From contig JADGEJ010000014.1 of the NCBI GenBank assembly GCA_016744435.1, positions 1-64,000 on the forward strand: a DNA stretch of 64,000 nucleotides. The letters are read 5' to 3'. Shown here in pieces: positions 33,689 through 42,867 of the stretch. Position 1 is the first letter of the stretch. Every line of letters begins with the position of its first letter. The stretch comes from Lentibacter sp. (GTDB lineage: Bacteria > Pseudomonadota > Alphaproteobacteria > Rhodobacterales > Rhodobacteraceae). The translations under genes and the position numbers were made by a program. The notes beneath the pieces are model-generated. The model worked only from the letters and a program-made list of their open reading frames with translations. It was not told where the DNA came from and made no database searches.

Positions 33689-35979
33689 TGCGCTTGCCCT
33701 TAGGGATAGTCTTTGCGCTTATTTTGCCGACTGTCATTGCGGCCGAATCTGTTATCGTGCGGGGCGGTGAGCACCCGACCTATACAAGATTGGTGCTCGA
33801 CGTGCCGCGTAAGCTCGAATGGGAACTCATCCAAGTGGATGATTTGCGATTGCGCCTTGAGGGTATACGAGCGGACTTTGATATCCAAAACACAATGGGA
33901 AGATTAAGCGCCAACCGAGTTGTCTCCATAGAGCCTTTGCCGCAGAAATCAGAACTTCTGATTGCCCTTAATTGCGCTTGTGAAGTTAAGAGTTTTTATG
34001 CCGGCCCAAAGATGCTTGTCATAGATATTTATGGGGATCCAGAAGAGTTGGTTACAGATGGTGGCCCTCCAAAGCCAACACTTACTGCCGATAAATCCGA
34101 GGTTGAAAATTCGCCCAATCCCGTGGCCCTGCCCCTTCTTTTGGGCGTAAATACCACCAAGGCGACTCACGGTGAGAGCGTTAGTTTAAGCCCTTTGAGG
34201 AGCCAAGCCTCGACAGAAGACCTGGTCGCGAAAGCTGAGCGTGTTCAGAAAGTTGAAGCACATTTGATGCGACAGTTATCACGAGTCGCTTCGCAGGGCT
34301 TATTGAGCCCAAAAAGGGGCTCAGTGCATCAAGCTGCGACAGGGCCAACTAACCCAGAAAAGGGGGCTAACACAAAAGAGACCTCAGCTGATGCCCCCGT
34401 TAAGAGTGTGCTGCTGCCAAGTTTGAACGGGCTTAACTTGCGCGCTATTTCCAGCATAGACCGGGATTTCTTACTTTCAGAAAGCACGCCTCAGTTTTCG
34501 GCAAATGGTGAACGCTGCATGGCTGATAGTTTGCTTGATGTGCAAAGCTGGGCAGGCACAAGTGACTTCGCAGATCAAATAGGTGGATTGCGCCGTAACC
34601 TTGTTGGCGAATTCGACAAAGCAAACACCGCTGCCGCCATTAAGCTTGCGAAAACATACATTTCTTTTGGATTTGGAGTTGAAGCCATACAAGCGCTGCA
34701 AGACGTTGAGCTGCCTGCATCACTTTCTCATCTTCGGGCAATGGCGGATATAGTAGAAGACGGGAGATTGGACACTTCCGCGGTTCACGGGTGGGGGTTT
34801 GATTGCGAAACGTCGGCAGCACTTTGGGCTGCGTTTGCAGCAGAATCTGTGCCATCTGGGGTATCTATTAATCAAGATGCGGTTCTGCGTGCGTTTGGGG
34901 CATTGCCACCCAGTTTGCGCGCGCATCTGGGCCCGCCACTTTATCAGCACTTACAAGCAGGGCGCTCTAAGTCGGCAGGGATTTTGACCAAGCTGGCGAG
35001 CCTTATGCAACGTGGGCGCAGCGTTAAAGATCCAGCCGTGCAACTTGTCGCAGCTGAACTTTCCATCACTGCCGGCGAAGCAAATGTTGGGCTGGAAACA
35101 CTCGATGAGGTGATTGCAGCAAATGGGGCAGATGCACCGGCAGCTTTGGTTAAGCGAATTGAGACGCTGGTCGAAATGGAAGCAATAGTACCTGCGCGCC
35201 ATCAGGAGCTTGCAGCAGCATTTGCACATGAATACCGTCGTGATCCGCTTGGCGAAAAGTTAGCAAAAGCGAATATCCTCGCTCTCATTAGCGTAGAAAA
35301 GTTTGACTTGGCTTATTCTGCGTTGATGTCCACTGACGGTGGATTGAGCCGGCCAAACAAAGAAGAAGCTGCCTCCTATCTCTTGGACCGGCTTGTGGGA
35401 ACGACTGATCAAGTGTCTTTTCTAAAGCACACGTTTGCTTTGTCTGAGCAGGGGTATCAGCTTGAAGCGACCGCCGAGAATGCCGCTGCCAAAAGGCTTC
35501 TATCCCTAGGCTTTGCAGAGCAGGCCCTCGCGTTTCTTGAAACTGCGGCCAGCGGGGACATAGGCCGCGCCCGCCGACTTTTACGTGCAACCGCTGCATT
35601 GGATTTGAGCAAGCCTCGCGGGGCAGAAGCAGAATTGCTGGGCCTTACCGGCCGTGATGTAGAGGGTTTGCGCGCGCGCGCGCGCGCGATGGGCGACGAC
35701 CATAAAGCAGCCAGGCTATCATACGCTATGTTGGGCGAAGAAGACTTGGCCGCTGAGCAGGCCTGGCTAGGCGCAGAATGGGATCAGCTCGTAACATTAG
35801 ACACTCCAGAGTGGACGGTTGAGCAGAGTATCTTGGGAGCGAAGCCGCCCTCTGAAGAAATCACCTCAAAGGTACTGGCAAACGGGCGGGCTTTGCTCGC
35901 CGACAGCACTGACTTACGTACAAATGTTAGCGAGCTTTTGACGCGACATGAGGTCGTTGATGCGATGCCGCTTAACTAA
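33688..35979 (+). CDS. Periplasmic AMIN-like/helical-repeat motility protein
   Basis: A 763-residue exported protein that I do not recognise as a named flagellar component. After a signal peptide (MRLPLGIVFALILPTVIAA) comes a domain of about 95 residues with the AMIN pattern (TRLVLDVPRKLEWELIQVDD and SFYAGPKMLVIDIYG), known from proteins that bind peptidoglycan. A low-complexity linker (about residues 115-240) is followed by some 500 residues of Ala/Leu-rich helices of TPR/SEL1 style. Start ATG 33688 overlaps the motA stop; the frame upstream to 33625 only repeats motA's end. It lies between motA and a transglycosylase gene, so it may fill the role that MotC has in rhizobia. Confidence 0.75.
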   Translation: MRLPLGIVFALILPTVIAAESVIVRGGEHPTYTRLVLDVPRKLEWELIQVDDLRLRLEGIRADFDIQNTMGRLSANRVVSIEPLPQKSELLIALNCACEVKSFYAGPKMLVIDIYGDPEELVTDGGPPKPTLTADKSEVENSPNPVALPLLLGVNTTKATHGESVSLSPLRSQASTEDLVAKAERVQKVEAHLMRQLSRVASQGLLSPKRGSVHQAATGPTNPEKGANTKETSADAPVKSVLLPSLNGLNLRAISSIDRDFLLSESTPQFSANGERCMADSLLDVQSWAGTSDFADQIGGLRRNLVGEFDKANTAAAIKLAKTYISFGFGVEAIQALQDVELPASLSHLRAMADIVEDGRLDTSAVHGWGFDCETSAALWAAFAAESVPSGVSINQDAVLRAFGALPPSLRAHLGPPLYQHLQAGRSKSAGILTKLASLMQRGRSVKDPAVQLVAAELSITAGEANVGLETLDEVIAANGADAPAALVKRIETLVEMEAIVPARHQELAAAFAHEYRRDPLGEKLAKANILALISVEKFDLAYSALMSTDGGLSRPNKEEAASYLLDRLVGTTDQVSFLKHTFALSEQGYQLEATAENAAAKRLLSLGFAEQALAFLETAASGDIGRARRLLRATAALDLSKPRGAEAELLGLTGRDVEGLRARARAMGDDHKAARLSYAMLGEEDLAAEQAWLGAEWDQLVTLDTPEWTVEQSILGAKPPSEEITSKVLANGRALLADSTDLRTNVSELLTRHEVVDAMPLN
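35670..35688 (+). repeat. (CG)9 dinucleotide repeat inside the AMIN-protein gene
   Basis: Nineteen bases of strictly alternating G and C encode an Arg-Ala run within the C-terminal helical part. Such tracts can form Z-DNA and slip during replication, so the frame downstream (about 95 codons) could vary between cells. Confidence 0.8.
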
Positions 35980-36075
35980 AATTTGCCTTAAGTGTGGGCC
36001 TTGAAACAGCATAACCAAATCTCAATACGTTCGAACTATGCTCACCCTTAACGCAGAATGCGTAGGGGAGTTAGA

Positions 36076-36840
36076 ATGGCGAAAATCACCAGAAAGACGT
36101 GCCTCACAGTGCAGGTCTTGTATGAGAGGAGTAGCTTATTTTTATGGGCTACCGTCTGGATTTTGCTCAGCGCGGTGAAGCTAACCGCTAAGCCAAATGC
36201 GATGGATATTTGTGAGGCTGCGGCCAAGCAAGCGGCACAGACAAGCCACGTTCCAGTCAACGTGTTACGTGCGATCACCCGAACAGAAACAGGCCGAAAG
36301 CACAATGGGCGCTTTGGGCCTTGGCCGTGGACTGTAAATATGGAAGGCAAAGGCAGCTGGTTTGAAAGTGATGATGCTGCGCGGGCCTATGTTTATAAGC
36401 ATTTCAAAAGGGGTGCCCGTAGTTTCGACGTAGGCTGTTTCCAGATCAATTATCGTTGGCACCATACTGAGTTTTCTTCTTTGGACGAAATGTTTGATCC
36501 TTTGGCAGGCGCGAATTACGCAGCGAAGTTTCTCGAAGCACTACATCAAGAGCTCGGCAGTTGGGAAGAAGCCGCAGGCGCTTATCACTCTCGTACGCCA
36601 CGCCACGCAAATCGATATAAAGCGCTTTACAAGCAACACTTTGCGGCAGTGAAAAACCTGCCTTCTGCTAAGCTCGAGCCTTTGTCCGTCAGACGTACAA
36701 AAGCGTTGCGCAACAACCAGTTTCCCTTGTTGATAAAGCGCGGGGCTTCCATTTCAACGGGTTCTCTTGTTCAGCTCGAAGATGCAGAACATGCGCACGG
36801 TTTCCTGTTCAAAAGAACGGCGAAAGGGCTTTTTCCATGA
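36076..36840 (+). CDS. Flagellar-associated lytic transglycosylase (SLT family)
   Basis: A 254-residue peptidoglycan lytic transglycosylase. A membrane or signal segment (LWATVWILLSAVKL) precedes the SLT fold. The catalytic glutamate is in AITRTETGR (Glu71 of the chosen start), followed by SFDVGCFQINYRWH (GxxQ-like substrate motif) and AAGAYHSRTPRHANRY. It probably opens the cell wall for the rod, standing in for the muramidase domain that FlgJ lacks here, as SltF does in Rhodobacter sphaeroides. ATG 36076 has AGGGGAG upstream; 36058 is an alternative. Its stop overlaps flhA (ATGA). Confidence 0.9.
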   Translation: MAKITRKTCLTVQVLYERSSLFLWATVWILLSAVKLTAKPNAMDICEAAAKQAAQTSHVPVNVLRAITRTETGRKHNGRFGPWPWTVNMEGKGSWFESDDAARAYVYKHFKRGARSFDVGCFQINYRWHHTEFSSLDEMFDPLAGANYAAKFLEALHQELGSWEEAAGAYHSRTPRHANRYKALYKQHFAAVKNLPSAKLEPLSVRRTKALRNNQFPLLIKRGASISTGSLVQLEDAEHAHGFLFKRTAKGLFP

Positions 36841-38921
36841 AGCATCTGGAAGCCATATTTCAGCCCACAGTGCTGCTTGCTTTGGCCTTGATGGCAATCA
36901 TCGTGATGATGATTTTACCCATGCCAGCCTGGGTTCTTGACATGGGCCTTGCAACGTCATTTGCACTCGCAATTTTGATATTCACGGTGACTCTGTTTAT
37001 AGACCGCCCGCTTGATTTTTCGTCGTTTCCGACGATCTTGCTGGCGTCATTGATGTTGCGGTTGTCGCTTAATGTTTCTTCAACCAAGCTTATCATCGGT
37101 GAGGGCCACACGGGTGCTTCAGCAGCGGGCGACGTCATTGAAGGCTTCGCTAATTTCGTGATGGGCGGCAATGTCTTCCTGGGCCTTGTTGTCTTCGGTG
37201 TCTTGCTGATCGTCAACTTTATGGTGATCACCAAAGGCGCTGCGCGGATGGCAGAAGTTGGTGCTCGCTTTGCGCTTGACGGTATGCCCGGAAAACAAAT
37301 GGCGATCGACGCTGACATGTCGGCTGGGGCAATTGACCATCATCAAGCCAAAGAACGGCGCGAACGAGAACAGCTTGAGACTACTTTTTTTGGTTCACTA
37401 GACGGAGCCTCAAAGTTCGTTAAGGGAGACGCTATTGCTGGCTTGCTCATAACCTTTTTGAACTTGGTTGTCGGCCTGATCATGGGCGTTGTTGTGCATG
37501 GTATGCCGCTTTCAGTGGCGTTTGAAACTTATGCGATTCTGACGGTCGGAGACGGGCTGGTTACTCAAATTCCGGCGGTGATCATTTCTATTGCGTCAGC
37601 GCTATTGTTGGCTCGCGGCGGGGCGAGTGGCGCTACTGACTTAGCTTTGCTAAATCAACTAGGGCGGCACCCTGCGGCCTTGGGAACAGTAGCTTTTCTG
37701 ATGTTCCTGTTTGCGATAATTCCGGGATTGCCATTTTTTCCGTTTCTCATCGGAAGCATGATACTGGGGTGGTCAGCCTTTAGGGTTGTTCGCGCTCGAA
37801 AATTGAAAACTAACCAGCCTGTTTCACAAGAGAGCGATACACTCCAACCTGTCGAACGCCGGCTTGGCGACGTGCTTGACCTTGATGATCTGAGCGTCGA
37901 ATTTGCACCTGATCTGGTTGACATGATACTTGATGCAGGCACCGGCTTAGACGCACGAATAGCGAATATTCGTACGCATATTGCAAGTCATTTTGGGCTA
38001 ATTCTCCCGGAAATCAGGCTCACTGATAACGCAGCCTTGCCTTCAGGAGAGTATCGGATTTTTGTGCAAGGTGTTTCTCAAACACAGGCAAAGCTCTACC
38101 CTGACCAAGTTCTGGTGCTCAGAAGTGAGCATGAGGCTTTAACGGCAACCGAAGGTATTGATGTGAAGGAACCCGTTTATGGGGCTGATGCGCGTTGGGT
38201 GAGTGCGTCTCAACAAGATCAGCTTGTTTTGCAGGGCCTCACTGTCGTGACACCAGGTGAGGTTCTGGCAACTCATATGCTCGAAGTTGTGAAGCAAAAC
38301 TTCTCCCGTCTGCTAACACTAAAGTCGCTTCGCAAAATTCTCGACGAAATGGTCAACCTGTCTGATGCCAGCCGGAACGAAGCCAACAGAAAGCTTCTGG
38401 ACGAGCTCATTCCAGACAAAGTTCCGCGTGATGTTTTGCATAATGTTTTGCGTCTCTTGCTTGAGGAACAGGTCTCAATCCGCAACCTGCCGCTCATTTT
38501 GGAAGCGATTGCCGAGGCGCGTGCCGTCAATGCTCAACCCGATGCGATATGCGAACATGTGCGCCAAAGGCTTGGCTTTCAGCTTGTTGCGAACTTCAAG
38601 CGCGATGATGGGACTATCCCACTTATTCAACTGGCACCTGAGTGGGAAGACGCCTTCGTAAACTATCAAGTTGGCGCTGAGCGCGGCGCGCTCGATGTGG
38701 CGCTGCCGCCGGAGCTGTTTAATAAGTTGTCAGATGGGTTGGCAGAAAAAGTTGACCATGCGCAGCATCAGGGAGTGGCAGCTGCAATAGTAACTTCGTC
38801 AAGGCGGCGAAGGTTCTTACGCACGTTGACCAAGGCTAAGAACATCAGCGCCCCTGTGCTATCCTACGAGGAAATAGGCTTAGATGCACACCCTTCCTTG
38901 GTTGGGGTTGTCGCAGCATGA
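36837..38921 (+). CDS. flhA: Flagellar export gate protein FlhA
   Basis: A 694-residue protein, normal for the family. The N-terminal half has eight membrane spans with PTILLASLMLRLSLNVSSTK and the conserved FHIPEP loop equivalent with GMPGKQMAIDADMSAG, which gates the proton-driven channel. The C-terminal cytoplasmic domain, which docks chaperone-substrate pairs, starts about residue 340. It is coupled to the transglycosylase gene upstream and to fliR downstream by 4-base overlaps. Confidence 0.98.
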   Translation: MKHLEAIFQPTVLLALALMAIIVMMILPMPAWVLDMGLATSFALAILIFTVTLFIDRPLDFSSFPTILLASLMLRLSLNVSSTKLIIGEGHTGASAAGDVIEGFANFVMGGNVFLGLVVFGVLLIVNFMVITKGAARMAEVGARFALDGMPGKQMAIDADMSAGAIDHHQAKERREREQLETTFFGSLDGASKFVKGDAIAGLLITFLNLVVGLIMGVVVHGMPLSVAFETYAILTVGDGLVTQIPAVIISIASALLLARGGASGATDLALLNQLGRHPAALGTVAFLMFLFAIIPGLPFFPFLIGSMILGWSAFRVVRARKLKTNQPVSQESDTLQPVERRLGDVLDLDDLSVEFAPDLVDMILDAGTGLDARIANIRTHIASHFGLILPEIRLTDNAALPSGEYRIFVQGVSQTQAKLYPDQVLVLRSEHEALTATEGIDVKEPVYGADARWVSASQQDQLVLQGLTVVTPGEVLATHMLEVVKQNFSRLLTLKSLRKILDEMVNLSDASRNEANRKLLDELIPDKVPRDVLHNVLRLLLEEQVSIRNLPLILEAIAEARAVNAQPDAICEHVRQRLGFQLVANFKRDDGTIPLIQLAPEWEDAFVNYQVGAERGALDVALPPELFNKLSDGLAEKVDHAQHQGVAAAIVTSSRRRRFLRTLTKAKNISAPVLSYEEIGLDAHPSLVGVVAA

Positions 38922-39694
38922 ACGCGAGCCTTCAGCTTCTAATGGAGGCCAGCAACGGGTTTCTGGAGCAGGGGTTTTATGTGCTGCTCCGCGTCGCTCC
39001 AATCATCGGATTTATGCCAGCCTTTGGCGAGCGTGTGATACCCGCGCGTGTGAAGCTTGTACTTGTTCTTTGCTTCGTCGTTGCGACACTTCCTGTTATT
39101 GGCGCAAATGTTACAGCCACGGCGAGAGCGGCTGGCCTCGTACCGACAATCGCGATCGAAACCACTGTTGGCCTGTTCTTGGGGCTGTCTCTCCGGTTCT
39201 TTGTGATCATCCTGCAAACAGCTGGGTCGATGGCCGCACAAGCAACGTCCCTCGCGCAACTTTTTGCCGGCGCCGCAGCAGAGCCGATGCCTGCGATCGG
39301 GCATTTTCTTGTGATCTCCGGCTTGGCGTTTGCGATGATAATGGGCCTGCCATTGAGGGTGCTCGAACTGATCGTAACTTCTTATGAAATGTTTCCAATG
39401 TCGGGCGGGCTGAACATTGGCCTGCTCGCCGAATGGGGTGGTAAGCTTGTGGCCAAGTGCTTTGCCCTCGCGTTTACGATAGCGGCGCCGTTTTTGGTTA
39501 TGTCGCTGCTCTACAACCTGACGATTGGTGTGATCAATCGCGCAATGCCACAGCTTATGGTCGCGTTTGTCGGTGCGCCAGTGATCACTGCCGGGGGGCT
39601 CATCTTTCTGCTTTTGTTCAGCACGCTGATGCTTTCAGTTTGGTGGCAATCATTTGAGCAATACCTTCTGCGACCGGAGGTGTTTGTGCGATGA
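38918..39694 (+). CDS. fliR: Flagellar export gate protein FliR
   Basis: A 258-residue core channel subunit. Hydrophobic spans are spread over the whole length, with FVLLRVAPIIGFMPAFGERV-like spacing at residues 23-42 and the conserved QTAGSMAAQATSLAQLF in the middle. The C-terminal part has PQLMVAFVGAPVITAGGLI. It lies between flhA and flhB with ATGA overlaps at both ends. Confidence 0.95.
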   Translation: MNASLQLLMEASNGFLEQGFYVLLRVAPIIGFMPAFGERVIPARVKLVLVLCFVVATLPVIGANVTATARAAGLVPTIAIETTVGLFLGLSLRFFVIILQTAGSMAAQATSLAQLFAGAAAEPMPAIGHFLVISGLAFAMIMGLPLRVLELIVTSYEMFPMSGGLNIGLLAEWGGKLVAKCFALAFTIAAPFLVMSLLYNLTIGVINRAMPQLMVAFVGAPVITAGGLIFLLLFSTLMLSVWWQSFEQYLLRPEVFVR

Positions 39695-40761
39695 GTGAGG
39701 AAGAAGAGTCAGACAAGCAACACGAACCGAGCCAGAAAAAGCTCGATGATGCGCGCAGGAAGGGTGAAATCCCGCGCTCGACAGACCTGTCAGTCGCGGC
39801 CAGCTACGGCGGAATTTTGTTGCTTTACTATGGCCTTGGCGCAGCGAGCCTACTCTACTTTTGTGCGACACTGGTTGCCTATCTTGAACAGATAACGGCT
39901 TTGGGTTCGGAACGTGCATTTCCCATTATTCAAAATCTGGCGAGCGTTGCGGCGAAAGTCGGGGCCTGGTGGCTTTTGGTGCCTGCTATGACGACGCTGT
40001 TGTTGCTGATTGGTATAAAGGGCGTCACATTCTCAACGGACAAACTAGTTCCCAAGATGTCGCGGATATCGGTTGTATCAAACGCCAAGAACAAGTTCGG
40101 GCGCAGCGGGCTGTTTGAGTTTGGCAAGAGTTTTACCAAGCTTGTGATCTATTCCATCTGCATGGCGCTTTTCCTGCGCGCTCGCCTTCCGGAAATTGCC
40201 AACACCATGAGCCAGGCGCCTGGGCAAGCCGTGATGCTGATGTTTCAGATCGCCGGGGCGTTCTTTCTTGTGGCCTTTCTCGTCGCCCTCAGCATCGGCT
40301 TGGTTGACTATCTTTGGCAATATAAGGAGCATTTGAGGAAAAATCGAATGTCTGACAAAGAGATGCGGGACGAGCAAAAAGAAGCGGAGGGAGATCCGCA
40401 CATGAAGGGCGCCCGCCGACAGAAGGCGCAAGAAATCGCTATGAACCAGATGGTTGCGCAAGTGCCTGAAGCAGATGTTGTGATTGTGAATCCAGAGCAC
40501 TACGCAGTTGCCTTGAAGTGGAGCAGAGCGCGGGGTCAAGCTCCGGTTTGTGTGGCAAAAGGAGTTGATGAGATCGCGCTTGCTATCAAGAGAGTGGCTC
40601 TCGATTCCGGTGTCCCGATCCACAGTGATCCGCCAACAGCACGCGCACTCTTTGCGAGCACCGAGGTTGATCAGGAGATAAACTCGGATCACTACAAAGC
40701 CGTTGCGGCGGCTATCCGCTTTGCTGATCAAGTGAGAAGAAAGATGCCATATGGTTTATAA
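39691..40761 (+). CDS. flhB: Flagellar export switch protein FlhB (NPEH variant)
   Basis: A 356-residue protein with the N-terminal EPSQKKLDDARRKGEIPRS, four membrane spans and the cytoplasmic autocleavage domain. The substrate-specificity switch motif, usually NPTH, is NPEH here (Asn267-His270), with Asn and Pro of the self-cleavage site kept and Thr replaced by Glu. FliK (encoded at 50728) would trigger the switch. It overlaps the next gene by 11 bases. Confidence 0.96.
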   Translation: MSEEEESDKQHEPSQKKLDDARRKGEIPRSTDLSVAASYGGILLLYYGLGAASLLYFCATLVAYLEQITALGSERAFPIIQNLASVAAKVGAWWLLVPAMTTLLLLIGIKGVTFSTDKLVPKMSRISVVSNAKNKFGRSGLFEFGKSFTKLVIYSICMALFLRARLPEIANTMSQAPGQAVMLMFQIAGAFFLVAFLVALSIGLVDYLWQYKEHLRKNRMSDKEMRDEQKEAEGDPHMKGARRQKAQEIAMNQMVAQVPEADVVIVNPEHYAVALKWSRARGQAPVCVAKGVDEIALAIKRVALDSGVPIHSDPPTARALFASTEVDQEINSDHYKAVAAAIRFADQVRRKMPYGL

Positions 40762-41173
40762 TGAGCAAGCGCTTAACGGTATAACAGAGATACTCGAGCT
40801 TGAGCTTGAAACCGTTCAAGCCGAGCTAGCGGAAGTGAATGTGCGTGTTTCAGATCTGAAGAAAGTGATAGCAGATCTGGACAAAACGTCGTCATCCGAA
40901 GCGGAGATCGCTGGTTTGGGGTTTTCTGCTACGGGTGCTGACATGGCCTGGAGAACATGGGTGGAGCGTCGACGTCGCACCGTTCTGAACGCATTGGCGC
41001 AGATTATGGCACAACGTGAAAATATACGTGAGAAGCTGCGCAAGGCACATGGCAAAGAGCAATCTTTCAAAACTGTCATACATCAAATGCACCAAGAGCA
41101 GAAACGTGTTGAAAGCCGCAAACTGCAGAAGCAATCAGACCTTGATCTGATTGTGAAAGGGTTTTCTACCTAA
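40751..41173 (+). CDS. Coiled-coil protein, candidate FliJ-like export component
   Basis: A 140-residue protein that is almost entirely charged helix: two long coiled segments (about residues 8-46 and 72-130) separated by a short loop. The shape, size and place beside flhB suit FliJ, the stalk protein of the FliI ATPase. FliJ sequences diverge strongly, and no clear signature can be claimed. It ends the long fliL operon and meets fliL2 convergently six bases on. Confidence 0.6.
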   Translation: MVYNEQALNGITEILELELETVQAELAEVNVRVSDLKKVIADLDKTSSSEAEIAGLGFSATGADMAWRTWVERRRRTVLNALAQIMAQRENIREKLRKAHGKEQSFKTVIHQMHQEQKRVESRKLQKQSDLDLIVKGFST

Positions 41174-41178
41174 CCAGC

Positions 41179-41676
41179 TCAAACGTCCTGGCGGGCAATA
41201 TCCATAATCAGAACATCCGTTATGAGATCACCGCCAATGTCATGCGCAGTTTCAAGCAGGGCGCGCCGAAGGATGTCCATATTATTTGAGTTGGTAAAGG
41301 TACCTTTGAAACCGCCCATGTTGGCGTGATCGAAGAACACTTGCAAAAAGGCATCGCGCAGCTTTGGTTCGCGCGCATAGATCTCCTCTTTGCGTCCTTG
41401 TGGCACTTCGACGCTGAGCGACACGACGATTAGCGCGTCGACTCGGTTTGTCGAAACAACCGGAACGACGAACTGATTATTCAGCTTTACATACTCTAGA
41501 TCACTGGGCTCTTCGGCCATTTTCTCGGCACCGGAAGCGTGGGTTTGAGAGGTGACCTCTCCACAAGGGTTGGGCATTTCTGAGTACTCGGCCGGGGCCG
41601 GGCGAAGCGCCAAACCGGCTCCGATACCTCCTGAGATGCCCAAAACAACCATAATAATTGGAATGATCTTACCCAT
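41179..41676 (-). CDS. Second FliL-family protein
   Basis: A 165-residue FliL-type protein with an N-terminal anchor (IIPIIMVVLGISGGIGAGLAL) and a periplasmic domain containing YVKLNNQFVVPVV, VVSLSVEVPQGRKEEI and EPKLRDAFLQVFFDHANMGG. It lies downstream of flgH in the flgB-to-flgH operon, so it is a basal-body-linked paralogue of the FliL encoded at 31273. What divides their work is unknown; this one has a longer C-terminal helix. Confidence 0.85.
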   Translation of the reverse strand: MGKIIPIIMVVLGISGGIGAGLALRPAPAEYSEMPNPCGEVTSQTHASGAEKMAEEPSDLEYVKLNNQFVVPVVSTNRVDALIVVSLSVEVPQGRKEEIYAREPKLRDAFLQVFFDHANMGGFKGTFTNSNNMDILRRALLETAHDIGGDLITDVLIMDIARQDV

Positions 41677-41705
41677 ACTGTCTGACCACTTTCTTTTGTT
41701 TGTGT

Positions 41706-42440
41706 TTAGAAGGGAAGAATTCGCTGAAGAAGCTGTTGCCCGATGCGCGGTTGCTGCATATCGGTGATCTGCCCACGTCCACCATAAGACACGCGCGCTG
41801 AGGCGATTTTGTCATAGGTAATTTCGTTCGTTCTAGAGATATCGGCGGGCCGCACGAACCCGCTGATCGAGAGTTCGCGCATCTCGAAGTTCACGCGAAC
41901 CTCTTGTGAGCCAGTGAGAAAAAGCACCCCGTTAGGCAAAACATCTACGATTGTTGCTGCAATACGTAGCGTTAGCTTTTCATTGCGGCGCACCGCGCCG
42001 TCGCCGCTCGCGTTTGAGCTTGAGTCGATCGAAACCGCCTCTTCCATGGAAGCGCCAGTTGGCAGGCTTTGGTTGATACGCTGAGGAATGCCAAAGAGGC
42101 CGGGCACTGACAGGCTTTCAGAACCGGAACGGGACTGCGTTGTCTTGTTTGAAATTTCGGCTTTCTCGTCGATCTCGATAACGACAGTGAGGATGTCGCC
42201 TTTCTTATCGGCGCGCCTGTCACCAAGCAGTGAGTAGCGGTTTTTACTCCACAAAGAGGCTTGCTGTTGTGGCGTTCGTTGCTTGGTTGAAATGGGCAAA
42301 CTAGGGCTCAACATAGCGACATGCTCGACACCGCCATTGGCGTCACTGAAGGGTGGCTCTTTGCCAATATGATCGGTCCGGCCGCAGGCTGCGAAGGCAA
42401 GCAATGCGAAGGGTAGTGCAGATTTGGATTTTGACAACAT
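41706..42440 (-). CDS. flgH: Flagellar L-ring protein FlgH
   Basis: A 244-residue outer-membrane lipoprotein forming the L ring. The signal peptide ends in FAACG, the lipobox. The core shows SLWSKNRYSLLGDRRADKKG and the C-terminal RPADISRTNEITYDKIASAR, both family marks. ATG 42440 has AGGAA upstream; the frame open to 42494 would add 18 residues within flgA. Ten bases after the flgA stop. Confidence 0.95.
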   Translation of the reverse strand: MLSKSKSALPFALLAFAACGRTDHIGKEPPFSDANGGVEHVAMLSPSLPISTKQRTPQQQASLWSKNRYSLLGDRRADKKGDILTVVIEIDEKAEISNKTTQSRSGSESLSVPGLFGIPQRINQSLPTGASMEEAVSIDSSSNASGDGAVRRNEKLTLRIAATIVDVLPNGVLFLTGSQEVRVNFEMRELSISGFVRPADISRTNEITYDKIASARVSYGGRGQITDMQQPRIGQQLLQRILPF

Positions 42441-42450
42441 AGTGGTGTTC

Positions 42451-42867
42451 CTATTCGTCAACTTGCAATGTACCGTCTGGTAGGACCGTCGCAAAAAGAG
42501 TGGTTTTTGATGAAATATTCATGACTTGAATGCGCTCACCAGCCGCCGCTCGGCCCAGTGTACGAACATCAGTTCTGATCGTCAGTGGACCGCGCCTATA
42601 ACTGAGCGTCACAACTTGGTTGCGACGAACAAGGGCCGGCGGGCCAATGTCGATCGCGCGGATTGGCCGGCCTGCATAAAGGGCAACTTTTGCCTCGCGC
42701 CCGATCACTACGCCTGGATCGGACAGTGCCCCGGGAACGTCGGTGTTGCGAACCAAAAGATCGGTGGCGCTAATGAGGGTGCGCGCCCTGATTGTATGGG
42801 CTGGCACGACAGTGTCTGCCAATGCGGGCGTGCCGCAGATGAGCGCTATGAGAACGACGGTTTTCAT
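42451..42867 (-). CDS. flgA: Flagellar P-ring chaperone FlgA
   Basis: A 138-residue periplasmic chaperone for P-ring assembly. The signal peptide (MKTVVLIALICGTPALA) is followed by the SAF domain: AHTIRARTLISATDLLVRNT, RPIRAIDIGPPALVRRNQVV and a final FATVLPDGTLQVDE. It is the short, one-domain form usual in alphaproteobacteria. Its ATG shares one base with the flgG stop. Confidence 0.93.
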   Translation of the reverse strand: MKTVVLIALICGTPALADTVVPAHTIRARTLISATDLLVRNTDVPGALSDPGVVIGREAKVALYAGRPIRAIDIGPPALVRRNQVVTLSYRRGPLTIRTDVRTLGRAAAGERIQVMNISSKTTLFATVLPDGTLQVDE

